A stretch of DNA of 64,000 nt from Parabacteroides gordonii MS-1 = DSM 23371 (GCF_000969825.1 NZ_KQ033919.1:643958-707957); one strand, 5' to 3'; numbered from the stretch's first letter, positions 1 to 9,224 are shown. Numbers and translations are program-made. Notes: generated by a model not told the origin, from the sequence alone.

Positions 1-7
1 GTGGATG

Positions 8-15
8 CAAAGATA
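8..15 (-). promoter_or_regulatory. candidate -7 element for a leftward gene outside the window
   Basis: The minus strand reads TATCTTTG, an exact match to the Bacteroidetes -7 consensus TAnnTTTG. A TTTG lies 21 bp upstream (37-40), close to the usual 19-bp spacing. It would drive a gene leaving the window to the left. No coding sequence is visible at this edge, so the target is unknown. Confidence 0.4.
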
Positions 16-111
16 AGAACTTTTATTTCATACTTCCAAATGTTTTCGGAAGTTTTTCTAAAAGTTTTTTTCATCATGTTTTGCAGTGCCGTTCTCTCTC
101 GAATGCGGATG

Positions 112-119
112 CAAAAGTA
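112..119 (-). promoter_or_regulatory. second candidate leftward -7 element
   Basis: The minus strand reads TACTTTTG (TAnnTTTG), with TTTG 20 bp upstream (140-143). It shares the surrounding GGATGCAAA context with the element at 8-15, so the two may be tandem promoters of the same leftward gene. The rest of 1-390 shows no gene or further structure that I can support. Confidence 0.35.
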
Positions 120-390
120 GTGCTTTACAACATACACTCCAAACTTTATTCGCATTATTTTTTACTTAAAATCGCACCAAATACACTACTTTTCTGAAGC
201 ACTGACGATTACGGAGTAAAAAAAAATAACAAATACCCAAACGGGGGACTCTCCTTTAAATTCAGTCGCTATCACCTCTCAAATACCTGAAAAAGCACCT
301 TTCCCTATACATTATTATATGGGAAAAGCCAGCAGATACAACAAAGCCCTTCCCTTTTTTGTTTTTACTAAAAAATAAGGAGATAATTAT

Positions 391-1269
391 ATGACAACAA
401 AAAAAGTCGAAAACATCATAGCTCCGCCTGCTCCCCATATGGTTGGAGACGGATTCAGGGTACATAATTTCATTCCACATTTGGAACAATTAAGCAGAGA
501 ACGTATGAATCCTTTCATCCTTTTGGATTATAATGCAAAAATGGAATTCTCACCGCGTAAAGAACCAAGAGGTGTCGGAGTACATCCTCACCGCGGGTTT
601 GAAACTGTCACGATCGTATATCAGGGAAAGGTAGCCCATCATGACAGCAGAGGAAATAGTGGTGTAATCGGCCCGGGTGATATCCAATGGATGACAGCTG
701 CCTCCGGAGTACTTCATAAGGAGTATCACGAAGAGAATTTCAGTCAGAAAGGCGGTGAATTCCATGTCGTACAATTGTGGATCAATCTTCCGGCTAAAGA
801 TAAAAAAGCGGATCCCAACTATCAATCTATTGTAAACAGCCAGATCCCCAAAGTTGAATTACCAGATAATGCAGGACTGATCGAGGTGATTGCCGGCAAG
901 TACCAGGATACAACCGGGATAGCATCCACCTTTACTCCGATAAATATGTTCAATGCAAAAATAAATAAAGGTGCAAGCACAGAATTTTCATTTCCGGCAA
1001 ACTATAACACAGCAATCCTGGTTGTTGAAGGCTCCGTAAAGATCAATAACAACGAATTGGTTCCAACCGACTATTTCGCCTTATTCGAAAACAAGGGAGA
1101 AACATTCACTATCCAGGCTGTAAACAAAGCAACTGTCCTTGTACTGAGTGGCGAGCCTATCAAAGAACCTATCGCAGCATACGGCCCATTCGTCATGAAC
1201 AATGTAGCAGAATTAAAACAGGCTTATATAGATCTGGGAACCGGTAAATTCGGTGAACTGGACGACTGA
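391..1269 (+). CDS. pirin family protein
   Basis: 292 aa, the usual length for bacterial pirins. These are bicupin proteins that bind a metal in the N-terminal cupin; some act as quercetin dioxygenases, others as redox-sensing partners. The N-terminal cupin carries the family signature: GVGVHPHRGFETVTIVYQG at about residues 62-80, followed by HHDSRG, GPGDIQWMTAASGVLHKE and E-x-H. The histidines of HPHRGFE and the downstream HxE residues are the expected metal ligands. The C-terminal half is a second, degenerate cupin. An AAGGAGA ribosome site lies about 7 bases before the ATG. No signal peptide, so cytoplasmic. The family is certain; the substrate or partner is not. Confidence 0.93.
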   Translation: MTTKKVENIIAPPAPHMVGDGFRVHNFIPHLEQLSRERMNPFILLDYNAKMEFSPRKEPRGVGVHPHRGFETVTIVYQGKVAHHDSRGNSGVIGPGDIQWMTAASGVLHKEYHEENFSQKGGEFHVVQLWINLPAKDKKADPNYQSIVNSQIPKVELPDNAGLIEVIAGKYQDTTGIASTFTPINMFNAKINKGASTEFSFPANYNTAILVVEGSVKINNNELVPTDYFALFENKGETFTIQAVNKATVLVLSGEPIKEPIAAYGPFVMNNVAELKQAYIDLGTGKFGELDD

Positions 1270-1391
1270 TCGCTAACATTATTGAAAAAAACAATAAATC
1301 TGAACTGTATCAAGTTCCGGTATGAACAAACGCTCAATAGCATTGTTTGAACAATACAAACGAGCATTATACTAAACTAAATTTTACAGTT

Positions 1392-1904
1392 ATGGCAAAA
1401 GAAAGTGTTAAGATCCTACAGAAAAAATTGGATGTAGAAAGTTTACTATCACAGCTTAACGCTGCATTATCAGAAGAATGGTTAGCATACTATCAATATT
1501 GGGTAGGAGCATTAGTTGCAGAAGGCGCTATGCGTGCAAACGTACAGGCTGAATTTGAAGAACATGCCGGACAGGAACTAGGCCACGCTAAATTGCTGGC
1601 AGACCGTATCATCGAACTGGAAGGTGTTCCTGTTCTCGATCCTAAACAATGGTTCGAACTGGCCAGATGTAAATATGATGTACCAAATGACTTTGATGTT
1701 GTCAGCCTGCTAAACCAGAATATTGCTTCAGAACGTTGTGCAATCGTGAGATACCAACAAATCGCCGAATTTACAGATGGCAAAGACTTTACAACCTGCG
1801 AAATTGCCAAACATATCCTGGCAATGGAAGAAGAACACGAACAGGATTTACAGGATTATCTGACAGATATCGCCAGAATGAAAAGTTCTTTCTTAAATAA
1901 GTAA
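1392..1904 (+). CDS. Dps-like ferritin-family protein (thioferritin/DpsL type)
   Basis: 170 aa when started at the ATG at 1392. The frame is open further upstream, but only from a TTG at 1347. The protein is a four-helix ferritin-like fold with metal-binding carboxylates: EEW in the first helix, EFEEHAGQELGHA in the second, SERCAIVRYQ in the third and AMEEEHEQDL in the fourth. Cysteines sit in the third helix (SERC) and just before the fourth (FTTC). A cysteine pair next to the di-iron site is the known hallmark of the Bacteroides fragilis DpsL/thioferritin group, which stores iron and consumes peroxide. Likely cytoplasmic and protective under oxidative stress. The subfamily call is inference from the cysteines. 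Confidence 0.8.
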   Translation: MAKESVKILQKKLDVESLLSQLNAALSEEWLAYYQYWVGALVAEGAMRANVQAEFEEHAGQELGHAKLLADRIIELEGVPVLDPKQWFELARCKYDVPNDFDVVSLLNQNIASERCAIVRYQQIAEFTDGKDFTTCEIAKHILAMEEEHEQDLQDYLTDIARMKSSFLNK

Positions 1905-1933
1905 TACCCAGTCCGGTATAAATTACTTAAAAA

Positions 1934-1976
1934 GTAAACCCACTCCTTTCTAACGAAAGTTGTGGGTTTATTTTTT
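1934..1976 (+). terminator. intrinsic terminator after the Dps-like gene
   Basis: The arms AAACCCAC and GTGGGTTT are separated by a short loop and followed by a T-rich run. It lies between the Dps-like gene and the convergent GH5 reading frame, so it may end transcription from both sides. Confidence 0.8.
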
Positions 1977-1985
1977 ATTATATGT

Positions 1986-2741
1986 TTATCTCTTCACAAA
2001 TTTGATTGTTTTCATTTTACCTTCCGAGTCAACCATCTGCAAGAAATGGACTCCACTATTCAACTGATTCAGGTCAATAGTCACACAAACAGCAGTCGTT
2101 CTTATATTGGAGCTAATACGTCCGGTAACATCAAAGACTACTACAGATTGAAGCGGAATTTGCGATTCTAGAAGTAATTGATTACCCTGAATTTTATAAG
2201 TTATATCACTCCCCTGTTGAATGACAGAATTATCGGTAGGCGGGGTTGAATAAAAATATAAATTGTCAACATAGTAAATACTTTGCCTGTTCGCCTCCAT
2301 CCGGATAGAATACAGATTCGCTAAATTTATATACTTCTCATAATCAGACAGAAGTATATTAAATGACTTCCACTCCTCTCCCCTACTTGACATGTTTATA
2401 GCCGGTGTCTCATAGTTCCCGTCTGACAAGTATAAATTAAATGTTTCCGTCTCTGCTGTCCACACATCCAGATGTAATTGCTCCATATGGTCTACTTTTA
2501 CATTATCCAAATTAATGAACAAGATGTTAGTGTTGGTCAGTCTCAAGGTATTATTACCATTTATCCGAACATAGTCAACTTCTGTTGTTTGTCCATCCTG
2601 ACTATCAAAAGAGTACGGAATATTGGCATAAGTATCGCTAAAGATAGAAACAACTCTATTTGCAGCCTGTGTAGGAACAGGAGCAGCTTCAGAAGGAGCA
2701 AGCGGCTCTTCCGGTTCAGATGGATCTGTTCCCGAATCTTT
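1986..2741 (-). pseudogene. cut-off C-terminal part of the GH5 protein: fifth repeat module plus T9SS sorting domain
   Basis: This stretch continues the frame of the GH5 gene after its TGA at 2742-2744 with no other stop, giving 251 codons. It begins with a Glu/Pro-rich linker of the kind that separates the upstream modules. A complete fifth copy of the repeated module follows (VVSIFSDTYAN to YYVDNLYFYS). The last 80 residues match a type A T9SS C-terminal sorting domain, with VVVFDVTGR, a central beta region, GVHFLQM and a basic KFVKR end. No ribosome site or convincing ATG restarts translation, so this part is probably not made unless the stop is read through or is a sequencing error. Confidence 0.75.
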
Positions 2742-5700
2742 TCAGGAAAAATAGATATGATCCAGATACAGCGTCCGTCCTCCGAGATCACAGGATAGGC
2801 TAATATTATCGATCTTTCCCTTTGTTTTAGCCAGAAGACCGGTTAAATCAATATCAAGCGCATTCCATGTGTGAGGTTTTAAAGTGTAACTATATTTTTG
2901 TACTGTACCTTCGTTTCCCGCTGTTACAACCAATTTCAATCCACTTCGCGGATAAACATCCAGGTGAAGATGATCTTTATCATTCAGTACAAGTGATGTT
3001 CCCAGCGTGACATCTTGTTTATCAAAATTATCCAGCTTAATAATCTCATTTTCTTTCACATCTTTTTCTTCCCCCTTAATTGTCCCTCCCATTGAAGGAA
3101 ATGCGACTGTCGACAGACCGTTATTATAGAACGAACTAAAGACAGTAGATACATCCGGCTCACTCATTTTAGGGATAGTAGCAGAACTAATTGCTAGAAA
3201 ACCTTTCGTTATAGAGATATTTTTAAATGTAAAACGACCTGTTCCCTGACCTCCCATATCTAAAGTAAAACGTGCTTCATTATCCGTCTCCCTCAACATT
3301 GTAAAAGTATAAGAATATGTTTCCTCCTGCAGTTTGGGAGAGAATGATACATTGGGACCATAGGGAACATAAGCGGCACCACTTTTCCCGATATAGTGTG
3401 AAAAAGTATAACCTTCAGTATCTCCACTGACAGTAAATGTAACAGTATATATTGCTCCCTCTTCAATGCCGGTAATTAAAATAGGTTGAACATCCCATGC
3501 ATTTTCCCTTTCGTTAGTAATAGAAACTGTTAGCTCACCATTATCCCAAGAGTTTGTCCAATACCCTATTGAGCCGGTGTTCCAGTTGCTACCTTTATTA
3601 ATATTGCTGTCGTAGACGGTTTCGCTTCCAACAATATGGAAGTCCATTGGCTTTTCCGGAATCTTATTTGTAAATAAAGCATCCAATAAATGCTGACGGA
3701 ATTGTCCGGTAGCAACGTCATAAATTCCAAAGTCAGTTCCAAAATCCCAATAGGCATAACTGTAACCATACTGCTCAATCGTACGTGTGACAAAGGTAGT
3801 CCAGAGCAGGCGCGAATCTATGTCCGCTCTGTCATAAGTACCAAACTCGCCGATATGGACGGGTATATTATTGTTAGCCGCAGAAAAATCTCGGATGAGA
3901 TTAAATTCATTTATTACAGCATCCCTATCACTCTGTGAGTCATACCACTTATATCCAATCGGAGGATTACCGGACCACTCAGCCCCCTGATGGGTAAACG
4001 GCATTGGATTATAATAATGAACTGTCAAAATAAGATGGTTATCCTGAGGAAGTTTCAATCCCTCCAATCCATAAACCGTTCCCCAATCCGTCGTACCAAC
4101 CATTATGGCGCGATTCGGATTCGTTACCCGTATGGTATTTATAGCTTTTTCCAGTAATTCGTTCCATAGCGCAACCGTCATATTATCTCTGGGTTCATTA
4201 AGTATTTCAAAGACTAAATCTTCCGGATAATTTTGGAAGTATTCAGCAATTTGCGCCCACAAAACAAGGAAACGTTCCATTTCTTTCGTCTGTTCTTCTC
4301 CCGATAATTCCATTAAAGGATTATAATGATGCATGTTGATTACAAGCTTTAAATCGGCGGCAAGAATCTTATCTATGACTGTTTTCATTTTCAGCATAAA
4401 TGCTTCATCTATATTATAAGGCTCTTCATTCAAACTTCTTCCGTCATTATCCCAACGGATAGGCAAACGAACATGCGTGAATCCTTTCTCTTTTACCATC
4501 GCAATGTAAGCATCATTCCATTCCAGATTCGATTGGTCATAGATATTTCCCAAATTTATCCCTTTTCCCAACTTCTTATTCAAATTCTCAATCGGAGTAG
4601 GAGTGAATAGCTCCTTTTTCCTGAAGAAATAAATATTATCAATAAAGAATGTTTTCCCATTTCCACCTTCAAGAGACAAATAATCAACGTCATCCAAAGA
4701 CACATCTGCAAACTCAGATAATGCAAAATTCATACGGTTCCATTCTCCCGGAATAAGCGTTACAGGAATAGAATGTTTATTCCCGCCATCAAGAGTAATA
4801 CTCAAAGATGTTGCATCCGGCGAATAGATATCGATATGCAAAGAATCCATTCCCGAAAGATCGACGTTTCCCAGGTCTAAAGGAAACTGATCTGTTTCCG
4901 TTAACTGATAAAAGAAATTATTACCCCGCCGGACAATTGCTTCTACAGTGGTTTGCCCCTTATCAACAACTTCGGGATAGCCAGTCGAAAGTCCGTTTGT
5001 ATAAGAATCGCTAAATATAGAAATTACATTCGCCGGATTTAATTGCACGGGAGGAAGATAGGCCATATTTTCTGGGGCACTTTCTACAGGTGTGATATCT
5101 TTATCATTATAAAAATAGATATGATTCAAATAGATCGTATTATTACTGCTACCGGTATGGATTTGAATTGTACTTATTTTACGTTCTGTTTTTTCCAGAA
5201 AATCATTAATATCAACATCAATAGAATGCCACTCATTGGCAGCCAGATTAGATGCCTGTGTTTCAAATTCGATATTTTCGGCATTTCCTATCCTATTTTC
5301 ATAAAGCATCAATATTACTTTAAAAGCCGGAAGGGCATTTTCCGAATACACATTTAAACGGAATCTATTGTTATTCCCAATTTCCAGTACCTGATTATTG
5401 AGGTCATACTGGATTGCCCCCCAATTAAACCTGGAGAATTTAAGCAATTCATTATCCTCACTATCATTTTTTTTTGAAACTGTATATTTTCCTCCCCAAT
5501 CTAAAAACACTAAATCAGTATCTGTTCCATATTGAGTACTATAGAAATTAACAACGTTGGCGGAAGGACGTTCCGGTGTTGAAGCAGCCGGTATTTCTAT
5601 CGGTTCATTAGCTTCCATAGAAAAATAGATATTGTCAAGATAAGCAGTAACTCCCACGTCATCTCCTTGTACGCTTAATAGCATAGAAGTAGTTTTTTGG

Positions 5701-6203
5701 AGTGCTTCATCTCCTTTCACACGTATAAATTCATTTAAAGGGATTTGAATGGAATGCCATTTTCCCTTTTTATATGTTTTATTACTGGTAAACTCATAAT
5801 CAGTATCACCTGACGGATATAATTTTATTCCAACAGTACTGACATCCCTACTAAAAAATGCATCTATATTTATGTATGTAGCCGTCGATAAGTCGACTGG
5901 TGAACCATAAAAAGTCAATGGGTGGAAATCGAAATTCGATAATTTAATAAGATTAAAGTCATCTTCAGTCAGTGCAAATGAAGGTGTTGTCTTTCCTCCC
6001 CAATTGTCATTAATATTAAAACTATTAATTGTACCATTATAGCGACTGCCATAAATCGGAGTCACTTTCTCTATTGGAAGTGTATAGACAATATCACTGG
6101 ACATAACTGGTCCCGTCACATCTCCGGTTGCATGTATCTCTGTAAATCCAGTTAATAATCCCCATAGAATTAGTATCCTAATAAATAAATCCTTTTTCAT
6201 CAT
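2742..6203 (-). CDS. secreted multidomain GH5 glycanase (cellulase-like), truncated by in-frame TGA
   Basis: 1153 aa before the TGA; the intact frame would be about 1405 codons. After a signal peptide (about residues 1-26) come three beta-sandwich repeat modules of about 150-170 residues. Each starts with a V-x-x-F/I-x-S-x-x-Y motif and ends in Y/F-L/I-D/N-x-I-Y-F. The GH5 catalytic domain spans about 545-850: KGINLGN, HVRLPIRW, NMHHY, the acid/base glutamate in FEILNEPRD and the nucleophile in HIGEFGTYD. A carbohydrate-binding-like domain (about 858-1010) and a fourth repeat module follow. GH5 enzymes cut beta-1,4 or beta-mannan type chains; the exact substrate cannot be read here. The stop falls exactly at the end of module four, removing module five and the T9SS signal. 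Confidence 0.85.
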   Translation of the reverse strand: MMKKDLFIRILILWGLLTGFTEIHATGDVTGPVMSSDIVYTLPIEKVTPIYGSRYNGTINSFNINDNWGGKTTPSFALTEDDFNLIKLSNFDFHPLTFYGSPVDLSTATYINIDAFFSRDVSTVGIKLYPSGDTDYEFTSNKTYKKGKWHSIQIPLNEFIRVKGDEALQKTTSMLLSVQGDDVGVTAYLDNIYFSMEANEPIEIPAASTPERPSANVVNFYSTQYGTDTDLVFLDWGGKYTVSKKNDSEDNELLKFSRFNWGAIQYDLNNQVLEIGNNNRFRLNVYSENALPAFKVILMLYENRIGNAENIEFETQASNLAANEWHSIDVDINDFLEKTERKISTIQIHTGSSNNTIYLNHIYFYNDKDITPVESAPENMAYLPPVQLNPANVISIFSDSYTNGLSTGYPEVVDKGQTTVEAIVRRGNNFFYQLTETDQFPLDLGNVDLSGMDSLHIDIYSPDATSLSITLDGGNKHSIPVTLIPGEWNRMNFALSEFADVSLDDVDYLSLEGGNGKTFFIDNIYFFRKKELFTPTPIENLNKKLGKGINLGNIYDQSNLEWNDAYIAMVKEKGFTHVRLPIRWDNDGRSLNEEPYNIDEAFMLKMKTVIDKILAADLKLVINMHHYNPLMELSGEEQTKEMERFLVLWAQIAEYFQNYPEDLVFEILNEPRDNMTVALWNELLEKAINTIRVTNPNRAIMVGTTDWGTVYGLEGLKLPQDNHLILTVHYYNPMPFTHQGAEWSGNPPIGYKWYDSQSDRDAVINEFNLIRDFSAANNNIPVHIGEFGTYDRADIDSRLLWTTFVTRTIEQYGYSYAYWDFGTDFGIYDVATGQFRQHLLDALFTNKIPEKPMDFHIVGSETVYDSNINKGSNWNTGSIGYWTNSWDNGELTVSITNERENAWDVQPILITGIEEGAIYTVTFTVSGDTEGYTFSHYIGKSGAAYVPYGPNVSFSPKLQEETYSYTFTMLRETDNEARFTLDMGGQGTGRFTFKNISITKGFLAISSATIPKMSEPDVSTVFSSFYNNGLSTVAFPSMGGTIKGEEKDVKENEIIKLDNFDKQDVTLGTSLVLNDKDHLHLDVYPRSGLKLVVTAGNEGTVQKYSYTLKPHTWNALDIDLTGLLAKTKGKIDNISLSCDLGGRTLYLDHIYFS

Positions 6204-6311
6204 GTAATTAAATAAAGTTCTACTTTGACTGATATTATAAAATTAAACAGAAAACTATTGGTTTTGATACTATAAGTGGTCGGTTTGTGGCGCTGTTCTA
6301 AAATTCAGTTA

Positions 6312-6319
6312 CAAAGATA
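6312..6319 (-). promoter_or_regulatory. candidate -7 element of the GH5 gene
   Basis: The minus strand reads TATCTTTG, an exact TAnnTTTG match, 108 bp ahead of the GH5 start. No good -33 TTTG is seen at the standard spacing, because the terminator hairpin of the upstream regulator occupies that place. Confidence 0.4.
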
Positions 6320-6321
6320 AT

Positions 6322-6345
6322 TAAAAGCCGACCGAAGTCGGTATA
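6322..6345 (-). terminator. UUCG-tetraloop terminator of the Crp/Fnr gene
   Basis: On the minus strand CCGAC, TTCG, GTCGG is followed by CTTTTAATTAT: a short stem capped by a stable UUCG tetraloop and a U-rich tail, 75 bases beyond the regulator's stop. Confidence 0.55.
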
Positions 6346-6418
6346 TTGGACTGATGGATTAATTTCTTTTAATCCTTATTAAGTATATTGGCTGGCAAAT
6401 CTCTTACAATTGGATTCT

Positions 6419-7087
6419 TTATTGTCCCATCTGTCTCAAAAGCTGCATATTACAAACTTTTATCACTTTCCTGTCTATAGCAATAATTCCCTCCTGCTCC
6501 ATCTCTGCCAATGCCCTTGCCAGGGAAGGACGGGTAACACCAAACGAGTCTGCTATTTCCTGCTGCGTTTCAGTCAAATGAATTACATCCGGTGAGGTAT
6601 CCGATAATTTACGCAGCAAATAATCCGCAATCTTATTCTTTATATTCTTCAGAGACAAAAACATGATCTTATCACTCAGGAAATGACTCCTTCCGGATAT
6701 GAGCATCAGAAAGTTTTGAAGAAGTTGTTTGTTCAGTTGCATCCAGTGCGTAAAATCATCCCGGTGGATAAATAAAATCTCTGACGTTTCCATCGCTATA
6801 ATATTTACCGGAAGATTGTTTTTCGGTGCATACAAAAAAGCCGGCGCCAGCAATTGAGAAGCCTGCAATTCTTCTATAACAACGAGTTTGCCTGCGTCAT
6901 TCACCATTTGCCCCTGCAAGAGTCCACTAAGGACAATCATCAGGTGATTGCAGGGTGCTCCCTGAAGGGCTACGACATCCTTTGCCTGGTAAGCAGCCAC
7001 CCGATAGGCTGCAGTTTCCAGCAAATCGGCAATCTCTTTATCAGAGATATTTTTAAACAGTACGGATTCAGAAAGTATTGCAATCAT
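6419..7087 (-). CDS. Crp/Fnr family transcriptional regulator (HcpR-like by context)
   Basis: 222 aa from the ATG at 7087; the frame also opens two codons earlier at a TTG. The N-terminal half is a cyclic-nucleotide-binding-like beta-roll (about residues 10-120), then a dimer helix, then a winged helix with QQEIADSFGVTRPSLARALAEMEQEGII as the recognition region. No iron-sulfur cysteine cluster of the classical FNR type is present. It is divergent from hcp with about 400 bp of dyad-rich DNA between them. In Porphyromonas and other anaerobes HcpR, a Crp/Fnr protein, controls hcp in response to nitrosative stress, so that role is inferred from position. A TATATTTG -7 lies at 7107-7114 on the minus strand. 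Confidence 0.8.
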   Translation of the reverse strand: MIAILSESVLFKNISDKEIADLLETAAYRVAAYQAKDVVALQGAPCNHLMIVLSGLLQGQMVNDAGKLVVIEELQASQLLAPAFLYAPKNNLPVNIIAMETSEILFIHRDDFTHWMQLNKQLLQNFLMLISGRSHFLSDKIMFLSLKNIKNKIADYLLRKLSDTSPDVIHLTETQQEIADSFGVTRPSLARALAEMEQEGIIAIDRKVIKVCNMQLLRQMGQ

Positions 7088-7106
7088 ATTCAATTATATA
7101 TACAGG

Positions 7107-7114
7107 CAAATATA
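7107..7114 (-). promoter_or_regulatory. candidate -7 element of the Crp/Fnr (HcpR-like) gene
   Basis: The minus strand reads TATATTTG, fitting TAnnTTTG, about 20 bp before the ATG. A perfect GGTAA-N4-TTACC dyad (7151-7164) lies about 57 bp upstream of the inferred start of transcription and may be a control site. No -33 match at the usual distance. Confidence 0.4.
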
Positions 7115-7230
7115 ACAAAAGATATGGAAGAAACCTTATTTTCCTGCAAAGGTAAATTGTTACCGATACTGTTGGCAGTAAACATTCGCTGTAGTGCATA
7201 TAAACAACCTCCATATGCTTTTACGAAAGC

Positions 7231-7245
7231 AGTATCATTGATACT
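7231..7245. repeat. 15-bp palindrome abutting the triple dyad array
   Basis: AGTATCA, T, TGATACT: perfect 7-bp arms. It touches the first unit of the array at 7246-7307. Probably another protein-binding site in the regulator/hcp intergenic region. Confidence 0.6.
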
Positions 7246-7307
7246 GTTTCATCATAGTGAAACAACTGTTTCTTCTAGGTGAAACAAGTGTTTCACCTAG
7301 AAGAAAC
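7246..7307. repeat. three tandem GTTTC-N8-GAAAC dyads with exact 22-bp period
   Basis: Units lie at 7246-7263, 7268-7285 and 7290-7307, each GTTTC-N8-GAAAC, separated by AACT and AAGT. The inner 8 bases of units two and three are reverse complements, so 7266-7309 also forms a perfect 20-bp inverted repeat with a 4-base loop. The 22-bp period is about two helical turns, which suits cooperative dimers on one DNA face. The array sits between the Crp/Fnr gene and hcp. A related GTTTC-CA-GAAAC lies at 7455-7466, touching the hcp -7 element. Confidence 0.75.
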
Positions 7308-7410
7308 AGATTTGTAAACATATAGATAAAATGACATAGTGCTGAAACATGTATCCCTCCTTGTATACAAATAAAAGTACAACCGTATTTATCTAAAAAA
7401 TATTCATGTT

Positions 7411-7426
7411 TGTAACATTTGGTACA
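7411..7426 (+). promoter_or_regulatory. Crp/Fnr-type operator of hcp
   Basis: TGTAACATTTGGTACA has the TGTnA-N6-TnACA layout of Crp/Fnr sites. Its centre is about 43 bp upstream of the transcription start expected from the -7 element, which is the class II activator position. It matches the site upstream of nrfH at 13 of 16 bases. Confidence 0.6.
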
Positions 7427-7447
7427 ATATAAGAAACCTGGCTCTCC

Positions 7448-7455
7448 TACTTTTG
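7448..7455 (+). promoter_or_regulatory. -7 element of hcp
   Basis: TACTTTTG fits TAnnTTTG and is 37 bp downstream of the start of the Crp/Fnr-type dyad. No TTTG lies at 19 bp, as expected for an activator-dependent promoter. The inferred leader is about 30 bases. Confidence 0.55.
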
Positions 7456-7492
7456 TTTCCAGAAACAATAAACCAATAAATAAAGATAAAGT

Positions 7493-9148
7493 ATGGAAGC
7501 TAAAATGTTTTGTTTTCAGTGTCAGGAAGCTGCGAAAGGTACAGGTTGTACAATCAAGGGCGTTTGCGGGAAAGATGATGAAACCGCCAACCGCATGGAC
7601 TTACTCTTGTTCGTTACCAAAGGCGTATCCGTTGTTGCTACCCGGCTGCGGAATGCGGGAATAGAAGTTTCCGCACATGTCGATCATTTCGTTGTGGATG
7701 CTCTTTTCTCTACTATTACAAATGCAAACTTCGATATAGAAAGTATTACTAAACGGATTGTCAACGGTTTGCTATTGAGAGATCAACTAAAAGAAGAGGC
7801 CGGCAGACATGGTATTCAGTTACCGGTTATCGATGAACTGGTCTGGAAAGGGGATGAAAGTTCTTTTGAAGGAAAGGCGCTGACGGTCGGTGTACTTCGT
7901 GAGGCCAATCCCGATATCCGTTCTTTGAAAGAACTGATCATCTACGGATTGAAGGGAATGGCAGCTTATGTCGAACATGCCGGAAACCTGGGATTCGAAG
8001 AGGAAGGCCTGCATCAGTTCATCCAATATGCGCTGGCCGAAACCTTACGGAAAGACCTTTCTGCCGAACAACTAACGGCCTTAGTTCTAGAAACCGGAAG
8101 TCAGGGTGTCAAGGCAATGGCATTGCTGGATAAAGCAAATACGAGCAGCTATGGTAATCCGGAAATCACACAGGTTAATATCGGAGTACGTAATAATCCG
8201 GCGATCCTGATCAGCGGTCATGACCTGAAAGATATGGAAGAGCTGCTTGCACAGACGGAAGGGACAGGTATCGATGTATATACGCATAGCGAGATGCTGC
8301 CGGCAAACTATTATCCGGCATTCAAGAAGTACAAACATTTTGTCGGTAACTACGGAAATGCCTGGTGGCAGCAACGGGAAGAGTTCGAGAGCTTCAACGG
8401 CCCCATCCTGTTCACGACAAACTGTATCGTTCCCCCACTGGAAGGAGCTTCTTACCGGGATCGTGTTTATACAACCAACTCGACCGGTTTTCCGGGATGG
8501 AAACATATTCCATCGAGAGAAGACGGCAAGACAAAAGACTTTTCTGAAATTATTGAACATGCTAAACGTTGTGCGGCTCCGACGGAAATTGAACACGGAC
8601 AGATCACCGGGGGATTTGCTCACAATCAGGTCATGGCTTTAGCCGATAAAGTGATCGATGCCGTAAAAAGCGGAGCTATCCGTAAATTTGTCGTCATGGC
8701 CGGATGCGACGGAAGAATGAAAAGCCGTAACTACTATACCGAGTTCGCCAGCGAATTGCCATCCGATTGCGTAATCCTGACTGCCGGTTGTGCCAAATAC
8801 CGTTATAACAAACTGCCGCTCGGCGACATAGGCGGCATTCCCCGCGTGCTGGATGCCGGACAATGCAACGACAGTTACTCACTGGCCGTTATCGCCATGA
8901 AATTGCAGGAAGCCTTCGGGTTGGAAGATATCAATCAGTTGCCGATCGTTTACAATATCGCATGGTATGAACAGAAGGCCGTCATTGTACTGTTGGCCCT
9001 GCTGAGTCTGGGGGTTAAGAGCATCCACCTGGGGCCGACACTTCCGGCATTCCTTTCACCGAATATCGCGCAGGTATTGGTTGAAAACTTCGGGATCGGG
9101 ACAATCAGCACACCGGATGAAGATATAGAAAAGCTAATTCTTGCCTGA
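7493..9148 (+). CDS. hcp: hybrid cluster protein (hydroxylamine/NO reductase)
   Basis: 551 aa, full length. Hcp carries a [4Fe-4S] cluster and a hybrid Fe-S-O cluster and reduces hydroxylamine and, physiologically, nitric oxide in anaerobes. The N-terminal cysteines C7-X2-C10-X8-C19-X5-C25 follow the spacing of the strict-anaerobe class (class I). The C-terminal half keeps the hybrid-cluster region with [33 protein letters not shown] and the CNDSYS segment. Cytoplasmic, no signal peptide. It is monocistronic or leads into mscL, 76 bp downstream. It is divergent from a Crp/Fnr regulator and shares an operator type with nrfHA, so it probably detoxifies NO and hydroxylamine made during nitrite ammonification. 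Confidence 0.95.
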   Translation: MEAKMFCFQCQEAAKGTGCTIKGVCGKDDETANRMDLLLFVTKGVSVVATRLRNAGIEVSAHVDHFVVDALFSTITNANFDIESITKRIVNGLLLRDQLKEEAGRHGIQLPVIDELVWKGDESSFEGKALTVGVLREANPDIRSLKELIIYGLKGMAAYVEHAGNLGFEEEGLHQFIQYALAETLRKDLSAEQLTALVLETGSQGVKAMALLDKANTSSYGNPEITQVNIGVRNNPAILISGHDLKDMEELLAQTEGTGIDVYTHSEMLPANYYPAFKKYKHFVGNYGNAWWQQREEFESFNGPILFTTNCIVPPLEGASYRDRVYTTNSTGFPGWKHIPSREDGKTKDFSEIIEHAKRCAAPTEIEHGQITGGFAHNQVMALADKVIDAVKSGAIRKFVVMAGCDGRMKSRNYYTEFASELPSDCVILTAGCAKYRYNKLPLGDIGGIPRVLDAGQCNDSYSLAVIAMKLQEAFGLEDINQLPIVYNIAWYEQKAVIVLLALLSLGVKSIHLGPTLPAFLSPNIAQVLVENFGIGTISTPDEDIEKLILA

Positions 9149-9224
9149 TTTTTTTAACAAAATATTGTATATTCGCAACCAAATTCAAACCATTACGGTT
9201 ATAACATAAAAAAGGCGAATATAT

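Noticed and set aside
2742-2744. selenocysteine codon
   Set aside because: The TGA lies at the end of a carbohydrate-binding-type module in a serine/acidic context, with no redox motif. A nonsense change or sequencing error is far more likely.
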